NCBI GenBank assembly: GCA_017591395.1
Contig: WEDG01002035.1
Location: forward strand, 62,001-126,000
Origin: Schistocephalus solidus
Lineage: Eukaryota; Platyhelminthes; Cestoda; Diphyllobothriidea; Diphyllobothriidae
Direction: 5' to 3'
DNA: 64,000 nt
In this document: in pieces, positions 1 to 9,478 of the stretch
Position numbering within the stretch: the first letter of the stretch is position 1
Layout: every line of letters starts with the position of its first letter
The notes under the pieces: model-generated
Database searches by the model: none
The model's input: the letters and a program-made list of their open reading frames with translations, nothing else
Told to the model about the DNA's origin: nothing
Translations under genes and position numbers: made by a program

Positions 1-148
1 TAAATTATTGTAATAAATACGAGATGATAAGCCTTATCCCTATGGTATTCGTCACGGAAAGTGAATGGAAAACATTTAATTAGGAAGCCACTGTGTAAAA
101 ATATTTGAATTTATTTACAATTTTCTTCCAATATCACAACCAATAAAA

Positions 149-657
149 TCACACGTAGGCAAGTTGCATAGATGTTGGGCAGGCTATTTTTAATACAGAG
201 ATTGTAATGTGACCCACTGGCGTATAGACACGGAAATATGATCGCGTCCACCGTAACACAGGTGGTTTTACGCTAAATTCAAGAAGGGTAACTATTCTTT
301 TGTCCTTTGAAATTAGCATGAGGTCACCAATAGTGTGGTGGGTGCATTCATATTTCCGTGTCCCGCCAGGGGTAGGAGAAGTTGACACCTAGACGATCCC
401 TATCTTTTAGCAAGCTGCTTGAAGTCGTTTTAATTTGTGTTATTCAGGTTCAATCATACCTTTTAATATAATTATTGGTTTGGCAAAACAGGCGTTTGCA
501 ATCGGAAAGTATACTGAACGAAAGGGGCACAGAGGCATGTGCTGAGTGTCATGCTTGGAAACATTTCCGCGACATGTACTTCGAGGGCTACAATCTTCCC
601 TGCTCTGATGGGGAGATTCGAGTTTTCCTTATACGATTTTATTAAAATATATTCCAA
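149..657 (-). pseudogene. Decayed tandem relative of the adjacent rhodopsin-type GPCR
   Basis: The minus-strand frame at 472-657 contains a stretch that aligns without gaps to the end of intracellular loop 2 and TM4 of the GPCR at 1846-2430. Over about 31 positions P, R, K, M, L, C and the final A-P pair fall in register. The DNA beyond it (149-480) also resembles the DNA beyond the intact copy (1457-1850): both carry a GATCGTCT block, a CAGCTTACTAG-like block, a hydrophobic stretch beginning R-S-Y-F and a TATGCAACTT block. This suggests an old tandem duplication including the TM5 exon region. No TM1-TM3 part is seen upstream of 657, and the DRY-type motif is absent. Calling it a pseudogene is an inference from those losses. 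The alignment was made by eye, so homology is moderately supported. Confidence 0.45.
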
Positions 658-660
658 TTT

Positions 661-1450
661 AATCTTTCATGGCTTGAACTATGACCATTCTTTCTTATAT
701 GTGCATATATTCACAAAGGAAACCTGGGAATATTTTCGAAAAAGATACTTTCATTCAACTTACTGGCGCCAAGAGGATATCATAACGCCAATAAAATGGT
801 TTATTCTAACCGGTCTCTGTCGGTCATCTAAACTTTCATATGAAAAAAAACACTTCATTTAAACTCACAGAAAACTCAAAAGACTCGCGAAATGACGAGG
901 TTTGCTTAGGCAAAAATTAAAGCGCATTCCGTGAATAAATTTAGCGCAAAGTGCCACGAGGATAATAGTACGCAACAGAATGGTATGCACAGCACCAAGA
1001 AAGCCAGAAACCCCAGGCTCCTGGTAACTTTTATGCTCGATGATGAAAAGGGTACAATTCGCGAATTTTTCACGTCATAAAAATTATCCTTTTTACACCT
1101 ATGTCAAAACAACAGGATGCTACCGAATCTGCGTGGGTGAACCCGGCAATGAAGTCATCTCAGGGCTATGGAGAGCAAACTATCAAATTCGTAAATTCAG
1201 GGAGACGAAATAACAACAAATGCAGTTTTGCCAGAAACGTATGCAACTATTGCGCCCTGTAATGCCTCACCCGCAAATCTCCTATTACCACCGGTCCCGT
1301 ATTACATGAGGCTGAGGTGCTGTACACAACTTACTGTTACCAATTACTTAACTAAGTGCCGTTTAACCGTTATTCTTTTGATACTTACCAAGAAATGGGC
1401 CTGTAAAGAGCATCAGGCGAAAGCTAATGAGTAAACATATCTGGATTTAT
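661..1450. other. Gene-free spacer
   Basis: No supported gene. Short frames here have no recognisable motif and no convincing splice structure. The stretch separates the two GPCR-related copies. Confidence 0.5.
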
Positions 1451-1456
1451 GCAGAA

Positions 1457-1845
1457 TTATATTCCATTATCACAACTAATGGAATTACAATTAGGTAAGT
1501 TGCATAGACCGGTACACATACACCCGTTGCGGTCAAGTTGTTTGGAATCCACAGATTATTATTGGGGGGATGTCGATGAGGCCAACTAGCACGACGTTGA
1601 AATAGGAACGCCCCACGTGGCCTTACACTAAACTCCGTGTCCCTACCTCGACAGTAAATTTAAACCACACCCCAATTTTCCTGCAACTAGGGGGGATCCT
1701 GTTTACCTGTCCTGCCAGTTGGCATGGCCCACAGACGATCCAAATAGGCTAGTAAGCTGCGCGAATCCTTTCAACTTACTTTACCATGGCTAACTGAAAC
1801 TTTTTAGAATAATCCCTGGTTTGGAAAACACAGACGTTTAAAGGC
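1457..1845 (-). other. Region 3' of the GPCR exon, shared with 149-480
   Basis: This segment resembles 149-480 in block order, which marks the extent of the tandem duplication. It contains a minus-strand hydrophobic stretch around 1560-1610 that would fit TM5 of the receptor, but frames are interrupted and no consistent splice chain could be drawn. Confidence 0.35.
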
Positions 1846-2430
1846 TCAAAGCATACGGGACAGTTTCATAAACGTACTTTCCGTTATGAGCGAGTATTGT
1901 GCAGCCAGTGGAGCGCTGACGCATGCGCCAAGTGCCATGATTACAGCGTATGCCCAAAGTGTCGCCTGAATGAAACGCGTCTTCTGAAACCGCAGAGGCA
2001 TCGTGATTGACAGGACCCTGTCAAGGCCGAAGGCGAGCAGGATGTGTGAGGAGACAAATCCTATCCACATTTCGCTAAATTCAAAAAACTGGCATGCTTC
2101 GTTCGAGAGGGCGTCTACTTTGATGGAGAATCTGCCGCCGGAAAGAAAGAGGATACCCCGACCAAAAAAGTCGTCTAATAGGGAATTTAGCAGCAGCGCG
2201 AGAGACTGGATGATGCACAATATCATGGGGTAGAGATTGTAGCGCGTTAGGGGCTTATTCTTGAAGAATAGTATAAAGGTCACCAGATTTCCAAGGACGC
2301 CGAACACAAACAGCAAGGGGCTTATGGCAACTCGGAAAGCGCCGGTTATATCTGCAAGGATTCGAACAGGCTTTGTACACATCTGGCGTTTATTACGAAG
2401 CAGCTTTCCCCACATCAGTGCAATTAACAT
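1846..2430 (-). CDS. Rhodopsin-type (class A) GPCR, TM1-TM4 exon, 3' part not found
   Basis: The 194-residue frame has the N-terminal half of a class A receptor. A basic leader (residues 1-25) precedes TM1 at about 36-56, which has the G-N pair (N48). TM2 lies at about 65-86, C113 is the likely disulfide cysteine at the start of TM3, TM3 is at 115-136, followed by D137-R138-V139 (a DRY variant), and TM4 at 154-174 includes W159. The frame stops about 20 residues after TM4, half the length of a complete receptor. A GTACGT donor-like site lies just after the L-I-T-E codons, near 1873, so the stop may lie in an intron and the remaining helices in later exons. A hydrophobic R-S-Y-F stretch with a P-P pair around 1560-1610 on the same strand could be a decayed TM5. 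The ligand cannot be inferred; peptide receptors of this form are common in flatworms. Either a partial gene or a pseudogene. Confidence 0.75.
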   Translation of the reverse strand: MLIALMWGKLLRNKRQMCTKPVRILADITGAFRVAISPLLFVFGVLGNLVTFILFFKNKPLTRYNLYPMILCIIQSLALLLNSLLDDFFGRGILFLSGGRFSIKVDALSNEACQFFEFSEMWIGFVSSHILLAFGLDRVLSITMPLRFQKTRFIQATLWAYAVIMALGACVSAPLAAQYSLITESTFMKLSRML

Positions 2431-2780
2431 AAATATCTCGTGGTGAACTGACGAGCACCTGGAAGGCTTCCTATTGGTGGTTTTCCGGCCAATGATTTTG
2501 GCAGCTCTCCCAATGTGAAATATTTTAATATCTGAAAAGCTATTCTCTCAAAATTCCCCTAAATTTAGGGCACAAAAATCTGGAAGTTTTCTGTTCTTTG
2601 CGTATATATCTTAATGCGTACCTCACAATGTGCTGGCGTTATACTGAACGAACCGTAAACCAAAAAGGGGGTTATACTTGACCGGCAAATTGACCGTGGT
2701 AAAAAAATATTGGACAATGGCCGAGAAGTTAACCGTTTTAAATGGTCGCGATTGAAGACGAAGTTTTCTGGTACAGCATT

Positions 2781-2912
2781 TTATAATATTTATTATCTAG
2801 TTATTATTATTAGTTATTAGTTAGTTAGTTAGTTATTATTATTATTATTAATATTATTATTATTATTATTAGTTATTGTTATCTAGTTATTATTATTTAG
2901 TTATTTATCGCC
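2781..2912. repeat. TTA/TTAG microsatellite
   Basis: An imperfect run of TTA, ATT and TTAG units dominates this stretch, with a cleaner (TTAG)n core near 2816-2833 and a (TTA)n core after it. Confidence 0.9.
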
Positions 2913-3284
2913 AAAAATATTTCCACCTATTTTAACTGAATCCCGAAATCACACTTCACCGTTAATGCAGAATTCGTAATTTAGTAGCCATCGACTAAAC
3001 GAGTCTACGTTTTACACGGTTTCATAATGTGTGAATGGATTCAGGCACACCTTTGTTTGAAAGCTTTTGGCTTCGAAGCACATATCCGATGTTTAGAGCC
3101 GATTTGCCTCAGAAGCAACTGTAGACCAACATTTGGTTAGTCATTTCTACTGCGAGCAGGTCGCCTGCATATGCTCATAGGCATCGTAGAAGGTTATTTT
3201 TACAAAATCTGTGGTAAGTGGAACGTTCAAAGTGCGGTTCAAGCGCTTTCATATTAAAGGTGTTTAGGCATGGGCAAAGAAAGT
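2913..3284. other. Gene-free spacer
   Basis: AT-rich DNA with no supported gene or recognised repeat. Confidence 0.5.
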
Positions 3285-3478
3285 GGTTTTAAGATATTTA
3301 TGATGCTAGAAATCATTTTGAAAGTCGTTTGCTCCCTATACATCTGACATTTTAGGAATATTTGAGAGCAAAAGACTTACGGAACGTTTTGAGATATTTA
3401 TGATGCTATAAAACATTCCATAAAGTTGTTCACTCCGAATATTTCCGACATTTTAGGAATATTTGTGTTGAGCAAAAT
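3285..3478. repeat. Two-copy tandem duplication, period about 100 bp
   Basis: The block GATATTTATGATGCT occurs at 3293 and 3393, and GACATTTTAGGAATATTT at 3346 and 3447. The two units are clearly diverged. No coding potential is apparent. Confidence 0.8.
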
Positions 3479-4079
3479 GCATCGTGAGCAAAGTTTCCTG
3501 TCAGAGATTTATTTCTACAATTTCAAGTTTGTATAAAGACTTTTAAGAAACGTAGTTTCAAACAGCGAGTCTTCCTAACAGAATAATCGGCAAAGCGGGA
3601 AAGTTTTAATATGAATTTAATTCTTCACGATCAATAAAGTCAATAGCAGAAAATGCTTACCTGAGATTGGCTTAAGCGACTTTGAAAAAAATGTTTGTAC
3701 AAATGTGGTCGTGACTTAAATTACCCATGCGTCTTCGTGATACAATTTACATAGAATGTGCATGGGCAACTTTTAAGTTGACGGAATCTATTAGGGAACC
3801 AAACACTTTGCTATCAGAAGACGTTAACATACGCAGTCTGTCTTCCCTGGCCGACTCCAAGTGGCACTAGCATGCCGTCCCCAGAGACTGACAACGGTCA
3901 CACGCATTCCACGTATTCGGTGCACAGACAGCGCTCACAAAGGATCTCTCAACACCCCCACCCCTCCGCTCCACGCTCCAACTTCCTCAACACCCCGACT
4001 CCGCCATTGAGGATCCGGCGTGGGAACGATGAGTATGACTAAACATAAGCATTCCCCAACGCACACGCACGTCAAGAAA
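3479..4079. other. Gene-free spacer
   Basis: No supported gene. The last 200 bases become C-rich just before the first RepA unit. Confidence 0.5.
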
Positions 4080-4345
4080 GTTCGAGCGTCGATTTCGACG
4101 AGGTCCACCGTATGCTCCAGAGAAGGGTGGTGCAGGGACGGTGACTTGCGCGTGAATTAGTTTTAAGTGATAGTAGCATTGCGCTGCAGCTACCGCACTC
4201 TCTCCTCCTCCCCCACCTAAACCCGGTGTCATGACAGAGTCAGGAGGACCGGATATGGGAGAGGGTGCAGGTGGTTGGCGCGGCCGGAGCCACCCCTGGG
4301 TGAACCACCACACCTGGCTAGGATTCCATGAAGGGGAAGTGCCAC
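4080..4345 (+). repeat. RepA copy 1 (dispersed repeat)
   Basis: This is one of eight copies found in the window of a repeat about 270 bp or longer. In this orientation it starts near GTTCGACCGTCGAT, then has a block like CCACCGTATGCTCC, GGGACGGTGACTTGCGCGTG, ACCGCACTCTCTCCTCC, CCCGGTGTCAAGACAGAGTC, AGAAGACCGGA and GCGGCC, and ends around CACACCTGGCTCGGATCC. It does not encode a protein. Its class is unresolved: no clear pol III A and B boxes were seen and no terminal inverted repeat was found. This copy lies head-to-tail with copy 2. Confidence 0.85.
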
Positions 4346-4357
4346 ACACACACAATA

Positions 4358-4770
4358 GTTCGACCGTCGATTTCGACGATTTCCACCGTATTCTCCAGAC
4401 CAGGTAGTGCAGGAACGGTGACTTGCGCGTGAATTAGTTTTAAGTGATATTAGCCTTGCGCTGCGGCTACCGCACTCTCTCCTCCTCCCCCACCTGAGCC
4501 CGGTGTCAAGACAGAGTCAAGAAGACCGGAGATGGGAGAGGGCACATGTGGCTTGCGCGGCCGTAGCCACTCCTACGCGTACCACCACACCTGGCTCGGA
4601 TCCCACGGAGTGGGAGTGCTATAAAGACCACGTTAAGGAGGAGCCATTGCAGCCAGACTCTCAGTCCGCCAGTCAGTCACTCCAAACAAAACACCCATTG
4701 GGCTGACTACACGGTCCAATTTATCCCGTCAGTTGGCAAGCTTCCAACCCACGGCATTTAGCGTGATAGT
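4358..4770 (+). repeat. RepA copy 2, with extended tail
   Basis: Close to copy 1 through CACACCTGGCTCGGATCC, it then continues through GAGTGCTATAAAGACCACG and GGAGCCATTGCAG to about 4770. The same tail is recognisable in copies 3 and 5, so the full unit may be about 400 bp and copy 1 may be cut short by copy 2. Confidence 0.85.
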
Positions 4771-4794
4771 TTCAAGCGCGTCAGATTTTTTCTA

Positions 4795-5120
4795 GTGAGG
4801 AAAATGTGTTGTCCTATCGACCTCACTCTCTTCCCCACCCCCACATCTAGACCACAGTCCGAGCCAGTCAGTTGTCTGAGGTGGGAGTGGGCGCATTGGC
4901 TGACCGGTCAGCGTACCCGTCTTCGCGCGCCACAGCACGACCTGGCCCCCATAACGCACACACCAGGATTCCCTTACTCAGGGGATATGAAGGAGCTATC
5001 GCCTTCTGAATCCCAGTCCACTGGTCAGCCACTCGACACACACAACACATACACTGGGCCGACGGCGTGGTCTGGTGTAAGCGATAGATTAGCAGCCTTC
5101 CAAGCCACAGTTTCTAGAAA
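4795..5120 (+). repeat. RepA copy 3, strongly diverged, third tandem unit
   Basis: Blocks follow copy 2 in order: CCTCACTCTCTTCCCCACCCCCAC, GGTGGGAGTGGGCGCA, CACGACCTGG, GGAGCTATCGCC, CCACTGGTCAGCCACTC and a final CCTTCCAAGCCACAG. The 5' part of the unit is missing or unrecognisable. It makes a three-unit head-to-tail array with copies 1 and 2. Confidence 0.55.
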
Positions 5121-5216
5121 ACCGAGATTTTATTAGGTACATTATGATGATGGTGAGGGTGTTGTCTATGCCTTGGTGTAGATGGTGTGCGCTGATGTAG
5201 CTTAGCCTCCGGTGGT

Positions 5217-5687
5217 TTACCGCAGGTTGTCAGGGAGGCGCATTTGTCCTAATAGGCCCATGCGGTGTGTAAATGTCCGGGAGCAGTGAGGGCAATGGAG
5301 GCGGGCGCGGCGACTGTATGTCGGAGCCCCAGGCACTGGTTCACCAGCCTCCCTGCGATGGATTCGCAGGTGATCGACCAGGCCAATGTGTGACTTGAAG
5401 TTGCGGGCGCAGTGTGGGCAGGAGAAACCGAGAGAGGCTGGGGGGATGTCATTCATGGAAAGGAGGGTGGCATTGGCGGTAAGAATGGCAGGAGCGGAGG
5501 GTGTGCATGATGTATCGGTGTTGTCAGCATTGCGGTGAATTCCGCTCTCATGGATGCGCATGTGACCTAATAGGCCTATGTGATGAGTGAATGTGCGAGG
5601 ACAGTGAGGGCAGGGGAGGTGGCGATCTCTGCTGGTTGTTGCTGCTCCAGGCACTGGTTCACCAGTCTCTGTACGATGGATTCGCAA
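5217..5687 (-). pseudogene. C2H2 zinc-finger tail of the RTE element
   Basis: The 156-residue open frame has two complete C2H2 fingers: C26-x2-C29 with H42 and H46, and C90-x2-C93 with H106 and H110. A third, C132-x2-C135, has its histidine positions replaced (Q and L). The fingers share the pattern C-P-H-C-x-R-x-F-x-x-x-I-G-L and are joined by linkers containing G-E-P-V-P-G-A. In flatworm RTE elements this module ends the polyprotein and probably binds nucleic acid. It is in the same strand and order as the RT remnants, so it is not a host transcription factor. The frame itself is intact apart from finger three. Confidence 0.85.
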
Positions 5688-5929
5688 GTGACCGACCTGG
5701 ACGATGTGTGAGGTGAATGTGCGGTCGCATTAAGGACAGTTTAGGAGAAATTCCCCATCGCTGATGGTGGTGGCGGTGGCGTCGGTGATGGTTGCGGTTG
5801 TTGGGGTAACAGGCGATGAGTATTGGGATGTGGTCTCGATGATGGTGGGAGTAATGGAATTGATGCTAGGATTGAGGATAGGGGAGTCTGATGGAGGGTT
5901 GGCAGAATTTGACGTAGAAGTTGGAATTG

Positions 5930-6583
5930 TCAGATTATTGGTCTATTGCGTCCGAAGATGTCCGACCAGGCCGATTCACGCGCGGAAGGTGCGTTTACAG
6001 CGTGTGCATGTTGGAAGGATCTGGGCATTGTCAGTGTTTGTCTGGGGTGCTGGTGACTTTCGTGCCGCCCTTTTGGTCTTGATGGCACCGATACTTTGGT
6101 CTTTGTATATTGCTGCCCCTGTCTTTCACTGTTCTCTTCCAAATCAGTCGGTTCCGGGCGAGCATCTCTCAACTCACCGGGTTGATCTGCAGTTGCTTCA
6201 GGGAAGTCCTCAGTGTGTCCTTGGAGCATTGTTCTTGACCCCCTTGTTGACGAGAACCCATGGTGGCATATCCCAAAGAATAGTATTTTGGGTAGTCGTT
6301 CGTCGTCCATCCTCACAAGGTGGCCACTCCAGCGCAGTTGCAGTTGTTTCAGCTGAGCATAAATGCTGAGAAAGCCTGTTCGTTCTGAACACTTCCGTGT
6401 CCGGGATCATGTTTTGCTATTTCTGCCTGCTTTTGGCAGATCGTCCACGTCTCCTCTCCATACAACAGTGTCTTCAAGATGACAGCTTTGTACATCTTGA
6501 GTTTGGTGCTGAGATGGAGGTCGTGTCGATTCCAGACCACGTTCTGCAGGCGTCAAAAGGCTTGGCTGGCTTTGGCGATCTAA
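5930..6583 (-). pseudogene. RTE reverse transcriptase C-terminal region
   Basis: After the deletion junction the frame reads S-Q-A-F, a stop, then the V-W-N-R-H-D-L-H block and [14 protein letters not shown] (6540-6440), the thumb region typical of RTE. Further on, R-M-D-D-E-R-L-P (near 6310) and related blocks are split between frames at 6349-6540, 6210-6410 and 5930-6316. Several stops are present. Confidence 0.75.
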
Positions 6584-7634
6584 TGTTCATATGTGGAGAC
6601 ACGCCAGCGGAATTGCATCTTTCGTTGGTTGATGAGTCGGCCGTCCATCCGGCAGGCGATGCGGATCCCGTGGCGTTCGTCACAGTAGGCATCCGGTAGC
6701 ATGACAGAGAACATGAGGCTAAAGAAGGTAGGCACAAGGACGCAGCCCTGCTTCACTCCGTTGGTCACTGCGAATGCTTCGGATACTGTTCCGTTGTCAT
6801 TAACGCTCGCCATCATCCCCACGTAAAGCTGATGCACCATGTGCGTGAACCGCTCAGGACAGCTGAATTTCTGCATGACTTTCCACAGTCCGTCGCGATT
6901 CACCGTGTCAAAGGTTATTGTCAGATCCCTGAAGATAGTGTAGAGGTGACTCCACAGCTTCTGGCTGGCGACCGACGAAGAGCGTGTTGATTGTTCCTCG
7001 GTGTCGTCGGAAGCCACATTGGCTTTCCGGTAGCAGTCCTTGCTCCAAGAGAGCGTTCAGGCGATCAAGTAGAATGCGGGCGAAGATCTTTCTTGCGATG
7101 TTCAGCAGCGAGATTTGTCAGTAGTTTTCCCAGATTTGGCCGTTCCCCTTCTTCTTGTAGAGGTCTACGACGGTCTTTGAAATCCTGAGGAACCTGTCCC
7201 TGGCGCCACATCTCCTGGAAGTGTGTTGTAAGTTCTGCTATCAGTCGGGGCCACACGTGTTTGTAGACTTTCGATGGGATTGCGTCGGATCCCGGTGCTT
7301 TACGGCTGGAAATCTGCTGCACGGCCCGGATGGTTTCTGGTAGGGAAAGCGGCAGATTCAGGTCACTGTTCGTGTTCACTTTAGGGAGTCTGTCAATGGC
7401 AGCATCAAAGATGGCTGATGAGCAGTTAAGGACACTTCTGAAGTGCTTGGCCCAGTGCTTCAGAATTGGCAATTTCTCTGTCAGCAATGTTGTGCCGTAA
7501 GATCTGAACAGCGGTGCGCTTCCTTGATCCAGGGAACGTAGGTGGTCTTGATGGCTTTGAAAGGTTTTCATTTCATTGCGGTCCACATACCTCTGGATTT
7601 TCACAGCCTTTTGGATCATCCAGGCGTCCTGCAT
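6584..7634 (-). pseudogene. RTE reverse transcriptase, fingers and palm, active site deleted
   Basis: Residues of the finger domain are clear, including R-K-A-P-G-S-D-A-I-P (near 7285-7315) and the M-W-R-Q-G-Q-V-P block. After a frameshift the palm follows with F-D-T-V-N-R (near 6895) and G-V-K-Q-G-C-V-L (near 6750). The sequence then runs through R-V-S-T and breaks off at about 6584. The next recognisable piece, beginning I-A-K-A-S-Q-A-F on the same strand, normally lies about 100 residues further along, so the F-A-D-D catalytic motif has been lost in an internal deletion. The enzyme is dead on this evidence alone. Confidence 0.85.
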
Positions 7635-7946
7635 CTACCGCAGCCGTTGCTGTGTAAGGTGGCGGCATCTCAAAAAGGCTTCTTTGGTGGCGTCAGTCCG
7701 AAGGTCCATGTAGGCTTTGTGTAGTCCATTCTTCTTCGCGAGTAAGTTGCTGATGTCGGCGTCATTGCCATCAAACCAGTCATGGTGTTGACGGCGTGCG
7801 CGTCCAAGAACTTTGATGACGGTGGACTGGATGACATTTCGCAGTTGACACCATCGTGTTTCCACGTTGGCGTTATTATCTTGAGCAGGCTGGTCCTCCA
7901 GTTTTTGGGTTATTTGGTTGCTGAAATCAAAACAGGGAACAGGCAA
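7635..7946 (-). pseudogene. RTE endonuclease-RT linker segment
   Basis: This frame has the R-W-C-Q-L-R block and the R-A-R-R-Q-H-x-D-W-F-D block, which in flatworm RTE elements lie between endonuclease and reverse transcriptase. It joins the next frame (7634 downward) almost directly at a stop near 7635. No enzymatic motif is expected here. Confidence 0.75.
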
Positions 7947-8289
7947 ATGTAACGAAAGAGTATTTTACTTACCTGGCGGTCGCATAACCTGGGGCCTTCG
8001 TCAGAGTTGAAGTCGGAGCCTCATCTGGGAGATAACGAGGCGGTAAGCAGTCCACCCATCGGCATCGCGGATCGCTTTGATCACCAGAACGTCCTGTTGA
8101 TCTCGCCTCCGTAAGAGAACATTGTCCAGCAGCTGCCAGCGCCGCGACCGAGGGTGCATCCACGTGGCCTTCTCCCACGTTGGAAGGTGGAAGAAGGCGT
8201 TGGTCAGCAGAAGACGGGGTTCTGCTCAGGTTTACAGAAGAAGGAGGCCATTATCGTTACAGCTACTGAGACCTAGGGTGCCAGCCATC

Positions 8290-8796
8290 ACTACCAGGCA
8301 GCGTGGTCCGTCCCGACGCGGGCGTTGAAGTCACCAAGAACAATTAACTTGTCCGCCTTCGGCACAGAAGCCAGCAGGGCGTGTAGATTCTCGTAGAATT
8401 TGTTCTTCGCCGCATCAGAGCTCGTCATTGTGGGAGCGTAGGTTCTGATGATGATGGCGAACTTGTCTCTCCGAAGAGGCAGGCGGAGGCTCATCAGGTG
8501 ATCATTGATACCCTGCGGCAGACAGGGCAGACATCGCACGATGTCGTTCCGGATGGCAAAGGCAACACCAGCGTCGTGTCGCTCTGCCTTTGGGTGGCCG
8601 CTCCAGAAGAAGCTGTAGCCGACCCGATGACCCGATGACCCTGCTTAAAGAAATGGGTCTCGCTGAGTACAGTAATGTCCACCTTGTAGCGTGCCAGTTC
8701 CCGAGCGACTAGCGCCATCCTCCGTTCCGGCCGGTTGCTCCTAGGATTGTCTAAAAGGGAACGAACATTCCAGGCTGCTAGTGTGAGTGGACTCAC
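8290..8796 (-). pseudogene. RTE endonuclease domain (AP-endonuclease-like), frameshifted
   Basis: The first frame (8796 downward) opens with the A-A-W-N-V-R-S-L-L motif characteristic of the apurinic-type endonuclease of non-LTR elements, followed by L-S-E-T (the metal-binding Glu). A second frame (8539-8291) carries the G-D-F-N-A-R-V-G motif, another catalytic block. The two frames overlap between 8494 and 8539 through a frameshift. The domain would nick target DNA. Downstream remnants at 7969-8178 represent the end of this domain in shifted frames. Confidence 0.85.
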
Positions 8797-9330
8797 CCGA
8801 GCAGCCTGGAGGGTATGGTGAGGGGGATGGGGACGGGGAGTATTGTTGTTTGTTTGAGTTTTACAACCGCGTATTTTGTGATCTGCGAGCCGTGGTCGGC
8901 TGCAGAAGACGTGATAACCTGCATTTGTTTAGGGCACGTTTTCTAGCCCCTTCTTCCGAGAGGAGGCAAGCATGGCTGTCCCTAAATAGGGCTGCAAGGA
9001 CATCCCAGACAGCTGCTGAACTTCACTATGGGTCACAGTTTTGTTTTCAGTGGGAGAATGACCCGAGTTATCCTGGGCCACCTACGGGGTCACTGTCGCC
9101 CCCATCGTAGGACTTTTTGAGAGGGGGGAGGTGGTAAGTTCGGGAGTCAGACATACCGGGTGTGGAGGCGCACACAACACCGGAGACCCTCACCCGGTTT
9201 AGCCTGCCAGTCCTGACGGTTGCCCGGAGTGCGGCCGCTGGGAAGAACCTAAATTCGAGGAGCCACAGGTGAGAGTTGGGTACCAGTTAGCGGTGGCCAC
9301 AGGAAAATTCACCACCTGTACGAGACAAAT
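8797..9330 (-). other. Probable 5' leader of the RTE element
   Basis: Non-coding on the minus strand and GC-rich. It lies directly ahead of the endonuclease frame and holds no other gene. The outer limit is a guess based on the end of GC-rich, element-like sequence near the NotI-type GCGGCCGC site and the following 90 bp. Confidence 0.45.
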
Positions 9331-9478
9331 GGAGCGACCAAATGCTTTCTGTGTGGTACTACCCCTAACTAGTACCCCTACACGCCACTTCCGACAACGT
9401 TACTAGCTGAAAGCCCAGACATGTGTTTCGCCGATGTTACTGCTACTGCGTCACTCGTTCCAGTTTGTAAGAGCGTTT

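Larger units (their letters stand above)
5136..9330 (-). mobile_element. RTE-type non-LTR retrotransposon, broken, with C-terminal C2H2 zinc fingers
   Basis: Read on the minus strand the order is a 5' leader (about 9330-8797), AP-type endonuclease (8796-8290), linker, reverse transcriptase (about 7634-6349), RT C-terminal region and C2H2 zinc fingers (5687-5217), then a short 3' end with TCATCATCATAATG (near 5143-5156) and AATAAA (5131-5136). RTE elements copy themselves through an RNA intermediate using the endonuclease nick as primer. The zinc-finger tail is typical of flatworm versions. Many frameshifts and stops and a deletion of the RT active-site region make it inactive. The 5' boundary is uncertain by about 200 bp. 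The reading frames on the opposite strand are shadows. Confidence 0.9.

Noticed and set aside
539..862. 107-codon plus-strand frame
   Set aside because: No motif, and it overlaps the decayed GPCR copy on the other strand.
2641..2665. Repeat of the ATACTGAACGAA string shared with 509-522
   Set aside because: About a dozen bases without flanking similarity, consistent with chance.
3987..4706. Open frames at 3987-4355 and 4503-4706
   Set aside because: Produced by the GC-rich RepA units; the frames are not conserved between copies.
5764..6369. 201-codon open frame on the plus strand
   Set aside because: It lies antisense to the RTE RT C-terminal remnants, which have recognisable motifs; its Val/Gly-rich content is that of a shadow frame.
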